The translations under genes were made by a program, and so were the position numbers. This document shows positions 45,722-57,409 of a stretch of DNA of 64,000 bases, piece by piece (position 1 is the first letter of the stretch; each line of letters starts with the position of its first letter). The stretch comes from Antennarius striatus. Its lineage: Eukaryota; Chordata; Actinopteri; Lophiiformes; Antennariidae. The stretch lies in assembly GCF_040054535.1 (NCBI RefSeq), contig NC_090785.1:20775001-20839000 (forward strand). Direction: 5' to 3'. The notes beneath the pieces are model-generated. The model had not been told where the DNA came from and did no database searches. It saw only the letters and a list, made by a program, of their open reading frames with translations.

Positions 45722-46256
45722 TCATCTTCCGAACCACTTTGGCTGCTGTAGCGGGTCATGGGAAACTGGAGCCTATCCCAGCTGTCTTAGGACGTGACGG
45801 TGCAAACTCCGGGTGCAACGCCAGTGCACCACAGAGCCACACAGAGACATACAACCATGCACGCTCACACTCACACACTATGGGCAATTTTGAATGGCCA
45901 ATTAACCTGAAGTACATGCCCAAAAGCTGTTTGAGTAGATCCACTGGAAGTTAAGAAAGTTTATGAAGACTTTTTGTCTCTCATCCAAGAGATTTCTTCA
46001 GTTGGTTGAGAGACAAAACGTCTTCAAGAACTTTCTTAACATCCAGTGGATCGACTCAAACAGCTTTTGAATAACCATTACTTGGATGACTGAGAACCTA
46101 TACAGTACATGTTTTTGGGGGTGGGAAGAAGCCAGAAAACCCGGAGAGAACCCACACAGACACGGGGAGAACATGCAAACTCCGTACAGAGCAGGACTCG
46201 CACCCGGACCCGCCTTCCTGTGCGGCAACAGCGCTACCCACTGCGCCACCGAACCA
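45722..46256 (-). repeat. SINE family A split by a foldback insertion
   Basis: The 3' part is 45722-45918 and the 5' part 46112-46256 (box A TGGCGCAGTGGGTAGCGC and box B-like GGGTGCGAGTCCTGC on the minus strand). AGTACATG occurs at both joints. Confidence 0.8.
45919..46103. mobile_element. Foldback (hairpin) element with 8-bp target duplication
   Basis: A near-perfect palindrome: arm 45922-45989 (AAAAGCTGTTTGAGTAGATC ...) and arm 46001-46068 (... GATCGACTCAAACAGCTTTT), with a short loop. The whole 185-bp insert is flanked by AGTACATG (45911-45918 and 46104-46111). An 8-bp duplication fits hAT-type insertion; family not known to me. Confidence 0.75.
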
Positions 46257-46339
46257 TTTTTGTATTTGTAATTTTGTAGAATCTGGGAACCACCAGTAGG
46301 ACTGTGTGTTGAGAGCATAATGCTCTAGATGGATTATAT

Positions 46340-46610
46340 GGAACTAAAAGTTCCTTCAGATACAGTAGGTTGGTGCCTGACCATGAGGGGCTTTGTAAGT
46401 AAGGAGGAGTATTTTAAAATCTACCCTAGCTTTCACAGGAAGCCAGTGCAGAGAAGCCAGCACAGGAGAAATATGGCCTCTGGTACTGGTCCTGGTCAGG
46501 ACAAGGGCAGCAGCATTCTGGATTAGTTCAAGTGTCTTCAGTGACTTTTTGGGGCAGCCTGAAAAAAGTGAGTTACAGTAATCTCCTGGAAGTGATGAAA
46601 GCATGGATTA
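46340..46610 (-). mobile_element. LINE reverse transcriptase C-terminal fragment
   Basis: The minus-strand frame 46604-46356 reads YCNSLFSGCPKKSLKTLELI, QNAAALVLTRTSTRGHISPV, LASLHWLPVKARVDFKILLL, TYKAPHGQAP. This block is found near the end of many fish jockey/L2-like LINE ORF2 proteins. It runs open over its short length. Confidence 0.75.
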
Positions 46611-47147
46611 AAAGCTGATTGACTGATTGATCTTCATCTGTTCACAGCTGTGTTTAAACCCAGGTCCCGATGACCTTCAAGGAAATGTCTGACCAAGGTT
46701 TGTTTGTAAAACGAGAAATCACAAGTCACATGTTTGTGATTCAATCTGCTCTGCCTCAGGTCCACACCATACTCTGCCATGTCAATCCCGTCATTCCCAT
46801 AAGATACCCACAGTTCACTAATGTCTGCTTGCCTGCTCTCAGGACATAACCATCCAGAGAATCTTCAATTGCACATTTCTGATTCATTGCCCCATACTTG
46901 TGTCAGCCTCTGGGCTCTCACTGGTGGGAGATAACCTCAATTAATAAAATACACAGACTCTTCATATGAACAGGATGAAAGATACCACAAATCAACAGAC
47001 TGTCAGTCTTTACACTATACATCAACATAGAGTGTATTATTTTCTGCTATTCATTTTGGTCACTGTGGTAAACCCAGTCGTGTTTTACAGTGACAATCAA
47101 TGGAGCGTTGACTCAGCAAGGCAGATAAGTCAAAGCACATCTGTTCA

Positions 47148-50100
47148 GTCCTACAGCAGAGAATATCAAACGTTCATGTCATTTACTTTCAGTCCTACAG
47201 TAGAGAATATTCAATATTTATATTGTTTACTTTCAGTCCTACAGTAGAGAATACCAAACATTAATGTCATTTACTTTCAGTCCTGCAATAAAGAATGTTA
47301 AACGTTCATATCATTTCCTGTATGTCCTAGAGTAGAAGTAGAGTATTAAACTTTCATGTCATTTAGTGTGGGTCCTACAGTAAAGAATATTAAGAATTCA
47401 TGCCATTTACATTCAGTCCTATAGTAGAGAATATGAAACATTCATGTCATTTACTGTATGTCCCACAGTCGAGAATATTAAAGGTCCATGTCATTTGCTG
47501 TATGTCCTAAGGTAGAGAATATTAAAGGGTCATTTCATTTACTCTATGTTAACCCGGGCCTCGACCGAATTGAACGTATGACTTCCATACCGGATCGGTC
47601 GAGGCACGGGTTAACAACAACCGCCATTGGTGTCGTTCACCTACAGGGTGCCCATGGAAATTGGACTACTGTTGGTCGAAGAAGGAGAGGAGGAAAGTGC
47701 GTTTGTAGGAGGAGAGAGGAGAGGAACGCCAAGAGTATAGGACTGAGAGTAGGGACGTTGAATGTTGGAACTATGACAGGAAAAGGTAGTGAGTTGGTTG
47801 ACATGATGCAGAGGAGGATGGTAGACATACAATGTGTCCAGGAGACTAGGTGGGAAGGTAACAAGGTTAGAAGTTTAGGAGCAGGGATCAAGCTGTTCTG
47901 TCATGGTGTAGATAGGAAGAAAAATGGAGTAAGAGTTATCTTGAAGGAGGAGTTAGTTCGGAATGTCCTGGAGGTAAAAAGAGTGTCAGAAGCTAGAAAT
48001 CGAAGGCGTAATGTTCAATGTTGATAGTGGGTATACTCCACAGATAGGATGTGAGCTGGAAGAGAAGGAGAAATTCTGGTTGGACTTTGATGATGTGATG
48101 CAGAGCATAACTAGAAGTGAGAGTTGTCAATGGTGGAGATTTTAATGCACATGTTGGTGCAGGAAACAGAGGTGATGAGGAGGTAATGGGAATCTAGGAG
48201 AGGAATGCAGAAGGACAGATGGTGGTTGACTTTGCAAAAACAATGGAAATGGCTATAGTGAATACTTTCTTCCAGAAGAGGCAGGAACATATTGTGACCC
48301 ATAAGAGTGTAGGAAGGAGCACACAGGTAGACTACATCTTGTGTAGACGGTGTAATCTGAAGGAGATCAGTGAATGCAAAGTAGTGATAGGCAAAGAGCG
48401 TAGCATAGAATGGTGGTGTATAGGATGACTCTGGTGGTGAGGAAGATGAAGAGGGCAAAGGCAGAGCAGAGGACAAAATGGTGGAAGCTGAAAAGGGAAG
48501 AGTGTTGCATGACTTTTGGAAGGAGTTAAGACAGGCTCTGGGTGGCAAGGAGGTGCTTCCAGATGACTGGACAACTACAGCTAATGTGATCAGGGAGACG
48601 GGTAGGAGAGTACTTGGTGTGTTATCTGGAAGGATAGATAAGGAGACTCGGTGGTGGAATGAGGAGGTACAGGTACAGTATACAGTGTATACAGAGAAAG
48701 AGGTCAGCTAAAAAGACGTGGGACACTGAGAGGACTGAGGAGAGTAGACAGGAGTACAGGGAGATAGAGCGTAAGGTGAAGGTAGAGGTAGCAAAGGCCA
48801 AACAAGGGGCTTATGATGACTTGTATGCTAGGTTGGACAGTAAGGAGGGAGAGACTGATCTATACCGGTTGGCAAGACAGAGAGACAGAGATGGGAAGGA
48901 CGTGCAGCAAGTTAGGGTGATTAAGGATAGGGATGGAAGTGCATTGACAGTTGCCAGTAGTGTGATGGGAAGATGGAAAGAGTACTTTAGAGGTTGAAAG
49001 TGAGAGAGAACAAAGACCAGAAGAGGTGAACCAGGAAGTTGCAAAGATTAGTCAGGATGAAGTGAGGAGGTCATTGACGAGGATGAAGAGTAGAAAGGCA
49101 CTGGGTCCTGATGATATACCTATGGAGGTATGGAAGTGTCAAGGAGAGGTGGCAGTAGAGTTTCTGACTGGGTTGTTCAACAGGATCTGAGATAGTAGAA
49201 GATGCCTGAGGAATGGAGAAGTGTGCTGGTGCCCATTTTTAAGTCTGGAGTGGCAGAGAAGTATGTTAGAGCGGTGCAGGACATGTTTGAGGACTGTAAG
49301 ACAGTGGTGAGGTGTGCTGTTGGTGTGACAGAGGAGTTCAAGGTGGAGGTGGGACTGCATCAGGGATGAGCCCCGAGCCCCTCCTTGTCCGTTATGGTCA
49401 TGGACAGGCTGAAAAACAAGGTTAGTCAGGAATCTAGATGGACTATGATGTTTACAGATGACTTTGTGATCTGCAGTGAGAGCATGGAACAGGTGGAGGA
49501 CAAGCTAGAGAGGTGGAGGTTTGTCCTGGAAAGGAGAGGAATGAAGGTTAGCCGCAGTAAGACAGAGTACATGTGTGTTAATGAGAGGGACCCAAGTGGA
49601 AGAGTGAGGTTATAGGGAGAAGAGATCAAGAAGGTGGAGGATTTTAAGTACTTACGGTCAATATTCCAGGGCAATGGAGTGTGGAAAAGAGGTGAAGAAG
49701 TGTGACACAGGCAGGATGGAACGGGTGGAGAAAAGTGTCAGGTGTGATGTGTGATAGAAGAGTTTCAGCTAAAATTAAAGGAAAGGTGTACAAAACTGTG
49801 GTGAGACCAGCGATGTTGTTTGGTCGAGAGATAGTGTCACTGAGGAAAAGACAGGAGACAGAGCTGGAGGTAGCAGAGATGAAGATGCTGCGGTTCTCTT
49901 TGGGAGTGACCAGGATGGTTAGGATCAGGAATGAGTATGTCAGAGGGACAGCAAATTTGTTTTGGAGATAAAGTCAGGGAGGCCAAACTGAGATGGTTTG
50001 GACATGTCCAGAGGAGAGATAGTGAATATATTTGTAGAAGGATGCAACATTCCGAACTGCCAGGCAGGAGGCCTAGAGAAAAACCAAAAAGGAGGTTTAT

Positions 50101-50395
50101 GGATGTAGTGAAAGAGGACATGAAGGTAGTTGGTGTGAGAGAAGAGGATGCAAAGGACAGGGTTAGATGGTGGCAATTGATTCGCTGTGGCGACCCCTGA
50201 AGGGAAAAGACGAAAGGAAAAGAAGATGTCATTTACTGCATATCCGACAGTATAGAGAATAATAAAAATTCAGGTCATTTACTTTCTGTCCTACAGTAGA
50301 GAATATCAAACATCTATGTTATTTACTGTAGGTCCTACAGTGGAAAATATCAAACTTTCATGTAATTTACTATAGGCCCTCCAGTATAAAGTAGA
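47148..50395 (+). repeat. 44-bp minisatellite interrupted by LINE X
   Basis: Nine units of 44 bp (one of 48) run from 47148 to 47547, each starting GTCCTACAGTAGAGAATATT-like and ending TCATTTACT. About three to four more follow at 50226-50395. The LINE in between splits the array. Confidence 0.85.
47548..50225 (+). mobile_element. LINE 'X' copy 2, nearly full length, inactivated
   Basis: Endonuclease start: GLRVGTLNVGTMTGKGSELV, VDIQCVQETRWEGNKVRSLG. Mid-part: VVDFAKTMEMAIVNTFFQKR, VDYILCRRCNLKEIS. RT: LHQG followed by a TGA, then TMMFTDDFVICSES, where FADD has become FTDD. C-terminus: [20 protein letters not shown] to LIRCGDP, then the GAAGGGAAAAGACGAAAGG tail. Many stops and frameshifts. 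The 5' end is an inverted repeat (47548-47568 with 47595-47615). Endonuclease plus RT in one ORF and the [11 protein letters not shown] block suggest an RTE-type LINE; clade uncertain. Confidence 0.8.
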
Positions 50396-50639
50396 TAGAT
50401 AGATACGTTATTAATCCCGGAGGAAATTGTATAATTATTGAAGAGTATTGAAGGTTCATGTCATCTATTGTTTTTTACATGTGGACCTAAAGTCTCACCC
50501 AGTGAAACATGGGTCATCTAGAGCAGCTTCATCCAGCATCACCTGATCAGAAACACACACACACATCCTCCAGGTCAGAACTTTAACTTCAGCAACATTG
50601 AACATGAAGCCGCTTAAACCATGTCATGTCCTCTCCACT

Positions 50640-51480
50640 CTTCCTGACACACCAGTAGTCCATCAGTCCCTAAGCGGCTCGGCGACACGTCCGAGACCAC
50701 GTCGATAGTTGGGGACATCTGTCCGCATCACGTCACATGAGGTCCGTTAGTAGCCGTTTCCTGATGCAGTGGGAGTGACGTCTGCTAGCAGGACACCGTT
50801 TGCTGGTGTTCTAATGCGACACGCGTGGAGTTCATCACCAGACGGTCAAATGACGCAGAATCTCGTAACGCACTCCTCACACTCCTAAACAGGTTTTGCT
50901 GCATTTTCGTCTCTGCGCGTGGATCTTACGACACATCATCTAGTTGTCGTGTCGTTTGACACGTCGTGACGAGGTGTCAGGTCTGGACCGACCCAAAGCA
51001 TCACCGATAGTAATGCTGCTCCACGCGCCACCCATCAGTACCGCTCCACGCGTGACCTTCATCACCAGGCGCGAGTCAACACACCACGACCCTGTCATCC
51101 TGTGTGAGATGGGACACCCACTGGTCCCCAGCCCCAAACAGATATCCGACCGGGACACCCACCTTTAGTCCGGTGGAGACACCGCCCGGTCCTCCGTGGT
51201 GGAAGGACGTCCCATGTCCGTAGCCCCCTCCTCGATCCCCGGTCGGAGAAGGACGAGGCTCCGCATGATGCGGAGGGCAGAGCTGCAGGAAGCTGGGAGG
51301 TCCCTGCTGCGTGGGCTTGTCTTGCTGCGAGTTCGAGTTAACCTGTGTGGGACCAGAGAGACCAGCGTCCACCCTTCTGACGTCCACGGTGGACAGATCT
51401 GAATGGGTGTTGCTTTGACCCGGTGTTCTTTGGACTCGTCTCGTTTGGACCTGTATTGAACGGGTCTGTTCTGTGTCACA
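50640..51480. promoter_or_regulatory. CpG-rich tract
   Basis: Clearly richer in CG dinucleotides than its surroundings (e.g. GGCTCGGCGACACGTCCGAG, CACGCGTGGAG, CACCGCCCGGTCCTCCG). Several overlapping ORFs of 60-104 codons exist on both strands, none recognisable. It could be a promoter island, for example of a distal RELL2 5' exon to its left, or an unrecognised GC-rich exon. Confidence 0.35.
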
Positions 51481-51799
51481 CAGAATCTGTTCTATTAAAC
51501 TGGAGACCGACCAGATGGTTCTGAAAATATAGAAGCAGAGAATAAAACCTTATTAACGAAGCTGATAAAACTAAACTCATCGCAAATGATTCCACGTGTC
51601 TGATTGCACTGATCAATATGTTATCAATGATCAGTGATTGGCATTAATGTCAGAACCGATCAGAAATCTTCAGCTGGTCTCTGGCGCCACAGTGTGGTTG
51701 TCCAGCTCCTGTCCTCTATTATTCCACGTTGTTCCACCTGTTCATGTCCTCTACTAGTTTTCCCCCGCCATCGTCGCTTATGCTTGCTCTGGAGGGCAT

Positions 51800-51867
51800 T
51801 GTTGGCTTTCTATCTGTAAAGCACTTTGAAATGTCTTAGATATGATTTAGCACTATATAAATAAAAG

Positions 51868-51948
<81 letters not shown>
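51800..51948 (+). repeat. LINE/SINE 3' end with (TGAT)n tail
   Basis: GTAAAGCACTTTGAAATGTC ... TATAAATAAAAGTTGATTGATTGA, then about 80 bp of TGAT. This is a familiar fish retroposon 3' end. The part upstream (51660-51800) probably belongs to it. Confidence 0.7.
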
Positions 51949-51959
51949 ATTAGTCCACG

Positions 51960-52730
51960 GTGCCCTACCAGTAGAGTTAAGTTCTTAAGCCCTAGTCCAA
52001 GCCCGACCCATGCTCAAAATGTCAACAATTACGGTCGGGTCGGACTCAGGCTTATCTTTCGCTAACTTTTTAAATAAATATGTATTTATATATTATGTTT
52101 CTCAAACGATATACGGAAAGGAATACCTTTATAAAATGAATTATTTGGGTAAAACAGTAGGCGCTGTATGGTAATTAAAATAAATGTTAAATAGGCTGCT
52201 ACATTTTTCCAACGAAATGAAGCATGAACTACCACACCTGATCAAACAGATCTTACCTCTACCTACCAGTTTATGTCCTCTAATAATAATAACAAATAAT
52301 AATAACCATTTCTTTAATTGTCCCTCTTGGGGAAATTATTTTATTGTCCTACCAGTTCTCTTCTGTCCTACACACAGGTAATATGTTCATGGATCACATG
52401 TATAATTTCCGCATCCTTTCAGACTCATGACAATAATTCTATTAAATCTTAATTATTATTTTCCTATCCCGAGTTACTCTCCTGATGGTTTTCCTGTGTT
52501 TGAAACCTTACATCAAGTGTATTATAAATGCTTGGTGTTCTTACTGTTACGTTTGTTGTTCCATCACATTATCCATCCATTTGCTCAGGTACATCACTCC
52601 ATCCCTGCCATTACCCCTAAAACAAACATGCACAGCTTGACCTTTCACCTTCCTTTGTTTGGAATCCTTCCCATTCCTCCTGAGCTCATCTCAGTTTTGT
52701 AAACTGAGTCACTGTTTGTATGGATCCCTA
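51960..52730. other. Unassigned intergenic DNA
   Basis: AT-rich with AATAAT runs. No gene or repeat recognised. Confidence 0.3.
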
Positions 52731-52734
52731 TAGC

Positions 52735-52856
52735 AATCCCAACATGTTGAAAATTCGCCCGGAGTTTCCCCCGCCTCACGCCATAAGCCAACTGGGATAG
52801 GCTCCAGCTCCCCGTGACCCGCGACAGCAGATAAAGCGGTGAAAATGGATGGATAT
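52735..52856 (+). repeat. SINE family A, 3' end
   Basis: GCCCGGAGTTTCCCCCGCCT ... GGGATAGGCTCCAGCTCCCC ... AAATGGATGGAT. Confidence 0.75.
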
Positions 52857-53114
52857 TATCCACTGTATAATTTCTTAAAATTAAAAAGAAAACAACATGT
52901 ATAAACCCAGATACAGCCATTGATTTTAAGGTGAGCTTTTTTTCTATAATGTATAAAGCATTTTAACTTTAATAATTACTTTTTGAGACACCATTGTTAC
53001 ATTTGTTAGTTCTGATAGTGATGATTTTTTATTCACTTAATTTTTGTATTTCTCTTATTTTACATGGTGCCATCGGTTCCAATGCTTTTATCTCTGTTTT
53101 CGCCCCTGCGATGT

Positions 53115-53825
53115 AAAGGAGAGGAATGAAGGTTAGCCGCAGTAAGACAGAGTACATGTGTGTGAATGAGAGGGACCCAAGTGGAAGAGTGAGGTTACAG
53201 GGAGAAGAGATCAAGAAGGTGGAGGATTTTAAATACTTAGGGTCAACAGTCCAGAGCAATGGAGAGTGTGGAAAAGAGGTGAAGAAGCGTGTACAGGCAG
53301 GATGGAACAGGTGGAGGAAAGTGTCAGGTGTGATGTGTGATAGAAGAGTTTCAGCTAAAATGAAAGGAAAAGTGTACAAAACTGTGGTGAGACCAGCGAT
53401 GTTGTTTGGTCTAGAGACAGTGTCACTGAGGAAAAGACAGGAGACAGAGCTGGAGGTAGCAGAGATGAAGATGCTGAGGTTCTCTTTGGGAGTGACCAGG
53501 AAGGATAGGATCAGGAATGAGTACATCAGGGGGACAGCACATGTTAGAGGTTCTGGAGATAAAGTCAGAGAGGCCAGACTGAGATGGTTTGGACATGTCC
53601 AGAGGAGAGATAGTGAATATATTGGTAGAAGGATGCTGAGTTTTGAACTGCCAGGCAGGAGGCCTAGAGGAAGACCAAAGAGGAGGTCTATGGATGTAAT
53701 GAGGGAAGACATGAAGGTAGTTGGTGTGAGAGAAGAGGATTCAAAGGACAGGGCTAGATGGAGGAAATTGATTCGCTGTGGCGACCCCTGAAGGGAAAAG
53801 CCGAAGGGAAAAGAAGAAGAAGAGG
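53115..53825 (+). mobile_element. LINE 'X' copy 3, best preserved 3' end
   Basis: An uninterrupted 221-codon frame (53126-53791) from MKVSRSKTEYMCVNERDPSG to LIRCGDP, then the (GAA)n-like tail. It is 5' truncated and appears the youngest of the three copies, as its frame is intact. It covers only the segment after RT motif C plus the C-terminal region. Confidence 0.85.
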
Positions 53826-54260
53826 AGGTGTCCAGCCAGTGTCCCTTCTGTCCCCTTCGTGAGACAGTCTTTCATGCTTTCAGTGAGTGTGGGAGACTTG
53901 CAGTGCTCTTCACTCTTCTAACGAATGTTTTTAATTTGTTCAGTGAAAATTTTAGTATCAGGAAATTCATCTACAATAAATTGAATCAGAGAACGTGGCA
54001 GCTTTTCAAATGTTATTTCTGGAGAGGCAAAACTCGCAATTTATGTGATCAGGAAGAGGAGAACTGAAAACAATACTGTTCAAGAAGCAGCTACTGTTTT
54101 CTGCTGTAACATCAGATGTCGCTTAAAACTAGAATTTGGTTTCTATAAAATGACAAAAGACCTGAATAACTTTAGGAACATCTGGTGTTACAAAAATGTC
54201 CTATGCACTTTAGTTGATGACCACCTCACTTTTGCAAACTTCCTGTTATAATGCACTAAT
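53826..54260 (+). mobile_element. Tx1/L1-like LINE, ORF2 C-terminal end
   Basis: 53828-54067 reads CPFCPLRETVFHAFSECGRL (a zf-RVT-like Cys-x2-Cys ... His box), then FYNKLNQRT-type text. After a frameshift near 54040, 54060-54251 gives IRCRLKLEFGFYKMTKDLNN, FRNIWCYKNVLCTL. This is the usual end of fish 'Tx1' LINE proteins. LINE X copy 3 abuts it exactly on the left. Confidence 0.65.
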
Positions 54261-54469
54261 TTTTATGTTGTATTTCCTTTTGTTTATTGGTGTTTAGTGT
54301 TTTTGAGTGTTTAGTGTTTTTGAAGTTTCATCTAATCTAATGAAAAATTGTCAAATGTTTGAATGTGATTAAAGTGTATATTAAAGTATAAGTATAAGTT
54401 ACAGTGTAAGTTTTGAAAAAAACGCATACTGTACTGTACTGTATTTTTCAAGGAAGCCTTTTTATTGTG

Positions 54470-54776
54470 AAAAATCTAAGCGGAAGTAACTTCCACCTCC
54501 TTCCACAGATAGCCAACTTGCTACCGTCGCTAGTTGGTTCATACTTCACCTACAGCTAACAGATAGACCGTGTTTTTACTTTTACTTTTACTTTTATTTT
54601 GACACATTGCTGGCTCGCTGGGATGTTGCTCAGACGAAGCCAGGCGGCCCAAAACTAAAAGTTACCGTCGTTTGTTTCTAGTTGAATCCACAGCCTCGCC
54701 CACCTAGCTGCTAGCAGCTAGGTGAGCCAGCCTAGCTAGCTGTCCTTCTCCGTTGACTTCAGGTGATGCATCTGAG
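54470..54776 (+). other. trappc11: Candidate TRAPPC11 5' non-coding exon
   Basis: A unique, moderately GC-rich stretch ending ATGCATCTGAG|GTATGT (54776/54777). Another donor, CTAG|GTGAGC at about 54721, is possible. The first coding exon begins at 58178. The transcription start is not determined. Confidence 0.4.
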
Positions 54777-55840
54777 GTATGTCGTTGTTTCCTATCTCTA
54801 TGAGATTATTATTGCAAGTTAGTGAGAATGCCGGCAGGCTAGCAGACAAATCCAACGTCGGCTTTCCGTCATATATTTACGCTGCTACTCAAACACAAGG
54901 GATCACCCGCTTCGTGAATTTATAGTAGATTTCATGTAACCGTGATGATCTGCTGTTTAACAAACAAACATGGGGTGAAGTGATCGATCTCTTTTGGGCA
55001 GGAACTACTAATTCGTGGCCCTTCGCAGCTGAACTCTGCTAGCTAGCGCTAGCCTTCATGTCATGTGACCTGTGAGTTGATCATATTCTTGAAGCCTCTG
55101 TCTGTTCATGCTTGGAGAAACATGACAAGAAGGTTAATTGTAGTCCATTCAAATCTGAAAATGTTCACGTTTGGTTTTTCTCATCAGTTTTTGCTTATTT
55201 ATTAAACGTTAGACCTAAACCTTGCAGGATTAGGGTGCCAGTCAATGTTTCCTCTATTTTTTCATGTGGGCATACACACAAGCTTCCTGAGCAAACTGAG
55301 GACCACTGTGAGCAACAGCAGACGTGCACGCTGTGGCCACACATCAGTATCACACTTTATCAATATCTTTGATCAGAGCAAGTTACATGGTTACAGTAGC
55401 AATTTTCATTAGTTTACTTTTAATATAAGTGATATGCCCCACTTCAAACGAAAAAGACAAAAATCTTGTTCTTCATGAGATATGTTATATGTGAGGGTCC
55501 CTGCTTTGGCCTCAGTAAGGTCTAGTTGTGGCCTGGCTTACGGTCCTGTTGTCTAAGACATGATACATATACAACTTTCAGATAGAACGTTTTGTTCACA
55601 TTAAGACATTCATATTTTGCACAATGACGTGTGCTGTTGTTTGTGATACAGTGTAAATGCCTTTAACTCTGTAAAAAATCTTATTTCTCCTTTTTATTAG
55701 CATATCTACCACCCAAAATTATTTAGTAGTAACAGCATTTAATGTTTAATATCCATAAATAAAAAATCTTAATAAATGTCATTAGAATATGCACAAATCT
55801 GACTTAAATTTTACCTTATTTTTCACATGGTTGTACACTT
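54777..55840 (+). other. TRAPPC11 intron 1, left part
   Basis: About 1.06 kb between the candidate first exon and the inverted repeat pair. No recognised element. Confidence 0.3.
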
Positions 55841-56200
55841 TGTCCAGGATCATGGCTTCGGCTTCTTCTTGCTTTGAACTTTTTCAAAAAGAAACAAGAA
55901 CCTTTGCTTTGATCTTCAGTCTTGCTCACACTGGCCTTCTCCCTCGTCTTTCTATCTTGTCCAGTTCCTGAGTGTACAAAAGTTAAAATTTGACCTTGAC
56001 CTAGTTTTCTCAAGGTCAAGCTCATCATCTCATTTTCATCCCCTTTGCGACCCTAGTAATGTGCGTTTTGTTTCATCTTTCTATCTGCAACGGTTGTGAA
56101 GATATTTGTTGGACTCATCTACAGATGGACGGACAAACGGATGAACACACAAACGCTGACAATTACAATACATCACTGCTTTGAAGCGGGATGTGAAAAA
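55840..56200 (-). repeat. Dispersed repeat D, copy 1 (inverted relative to copy 2)
   Basis: Shares with 57410-57730, in reverse orientation, GACCTTGACCTAGTTTTCTC, TTTCATCTTTCTATCTGCAA and a terminal hairpin GCTTTGAAGCGGGATGT. Class unknown. Confidence 0.65.
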
Positions 56201-56493
56201 TCTCACCCAGTTTCACAGCTTGTTCTTCTATTTGCATATACTACGACAGCCATTCCATCTTTAAAAAATGCATTTCTTTTTTACTTTGGCTTGGTGAGTG
56301 GATATGTTTCTGCCCGTTCATTTCCGGTCGTTAACTAGCTAACCTGCATGGCGCGTATAGCAGGGTGCACATGCAGGACCGTCAGTGCTATGATTGACTG
56401 CGTAGCGCAAGTGAACCTTACAGTATTATTGGCTGGACACCTGTCACTCACTGAGTTACGATGCAAAATTGTATAGAAAACAATAGTATTGGT

Positions 56494-56840
56494 CTAATTG
56501 ATTAGTTTACATGTAATATTAGATGTTACTCTATTTAATACTGTGACATCCCCGGTTTCCTGTAATGTGGGCAAGGATGACAACCACAGACTTCTTTTGG
56601 CAAGCTTAATTTCTGCGTCCAGCCTTAACAAGTAACAATCCAGAACTTCTCTCAAGTCCCGCTCTGTAGTGATTTCCACTTTGTTTTGGTGCTTCGATAT
56701 GCGCCCCGGACTCTGTAGGCATTTTTTCTGAACCACTGGTTCAAAGCCTGCTTCAAACGTGGAAAACTATGTGACTGATGACGTTTGAAACACTCAAGTG
56801 CTTTGAAACACGAAAAGCTTCTTTCACCAGGTGACACATT
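56494..56840 (-). other. Unassigned minus-strand frame between the repeat D copies
   Basis: 56736-56494 reads ITTERDLREVLDCYLLRLDA, EIKLAKRSLWLSSLPTLQET. It resembles nothing I can name. It could be a scrap of a transposase, given the inverted repeats around it. Confidence 0.25.
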
Positions 56841-57021
56841 GGCGCTTCATTCACCAGGTGAACCTGTTTAGTGATTCGAATCAATTGACGGGGATTGGAA
56901 ACCCCGGCCGGTCCCAGATGTGTTAAAATGGATGAAACAGCAGGTGCACTGCTTATCGTGTCAGTACCATCTGGATTGATTAGATTAGCGTTCAGATTGC
57001 TGATGATTTGTATATATGTCA

Positions 57022-57372
57022 GTCAGTCATTTTCATATTACCACCGCTACATCCGCCGCAGCGGGTCACGGGGAGCTGGAGCCTATCCCAGTGGCATAGG
57101 GCGTGAGGCGGGGGACACTCCGGGCACGATGCCAGTGCACCGCGGAGCCACACACAAAGACATACAACCACTCACACACACACACTCACTCCTACGGGCA
57201 ATTTGGGACCGGCCAATCAACCTGAAGTGCATGCTTTTGGAGGTGGGAGGAAGCCGGAGAACCCAGAGAGAACCCACGCAGACACGGGGAGAGCATGCAA
57301 ACTCCGCACAGAGCGGGACTCGAACCCGGGTCCGCCATGTTGTGAGGCGACAGCGCTAACCACTGCGCCATA
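57022..57372 (-). repeat. SINE family A, full-length copy
   Basis: The minus strand runs from TGGCGCAGTGGTTAGCGC (box A) and CGGGTTCGAGTCCCGC (box B) to the GGTGGTAATATGAAAATGAC tail. The best preserved copy in the window. Confidence 0.85.
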
Positions 57373-57409
57373 GACATGCATGAACGTGTAATCTATATCT
57401 CTTATTGCT

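Noticed and set aside
47148..47547. Regular 44-bp repeats, CRISPR-like at first glance
   Set aside because: The whole 44 bp repeats with scattered differences; there are no constant repeats separated by unique spacers, and the context is vertebrate.
51076..51479. Two minus-strand ORFs over 100 codons
   Set aside because: High GC depletes stop codons; no recognisable motif, and overlapping ORFs exist on both strands.
57295..57370. tRNA-like sequence with box A and box B
   Set aside because: It is the head of SINE family A; the same unit is fused to one body at several places and shows no acceptor stem.
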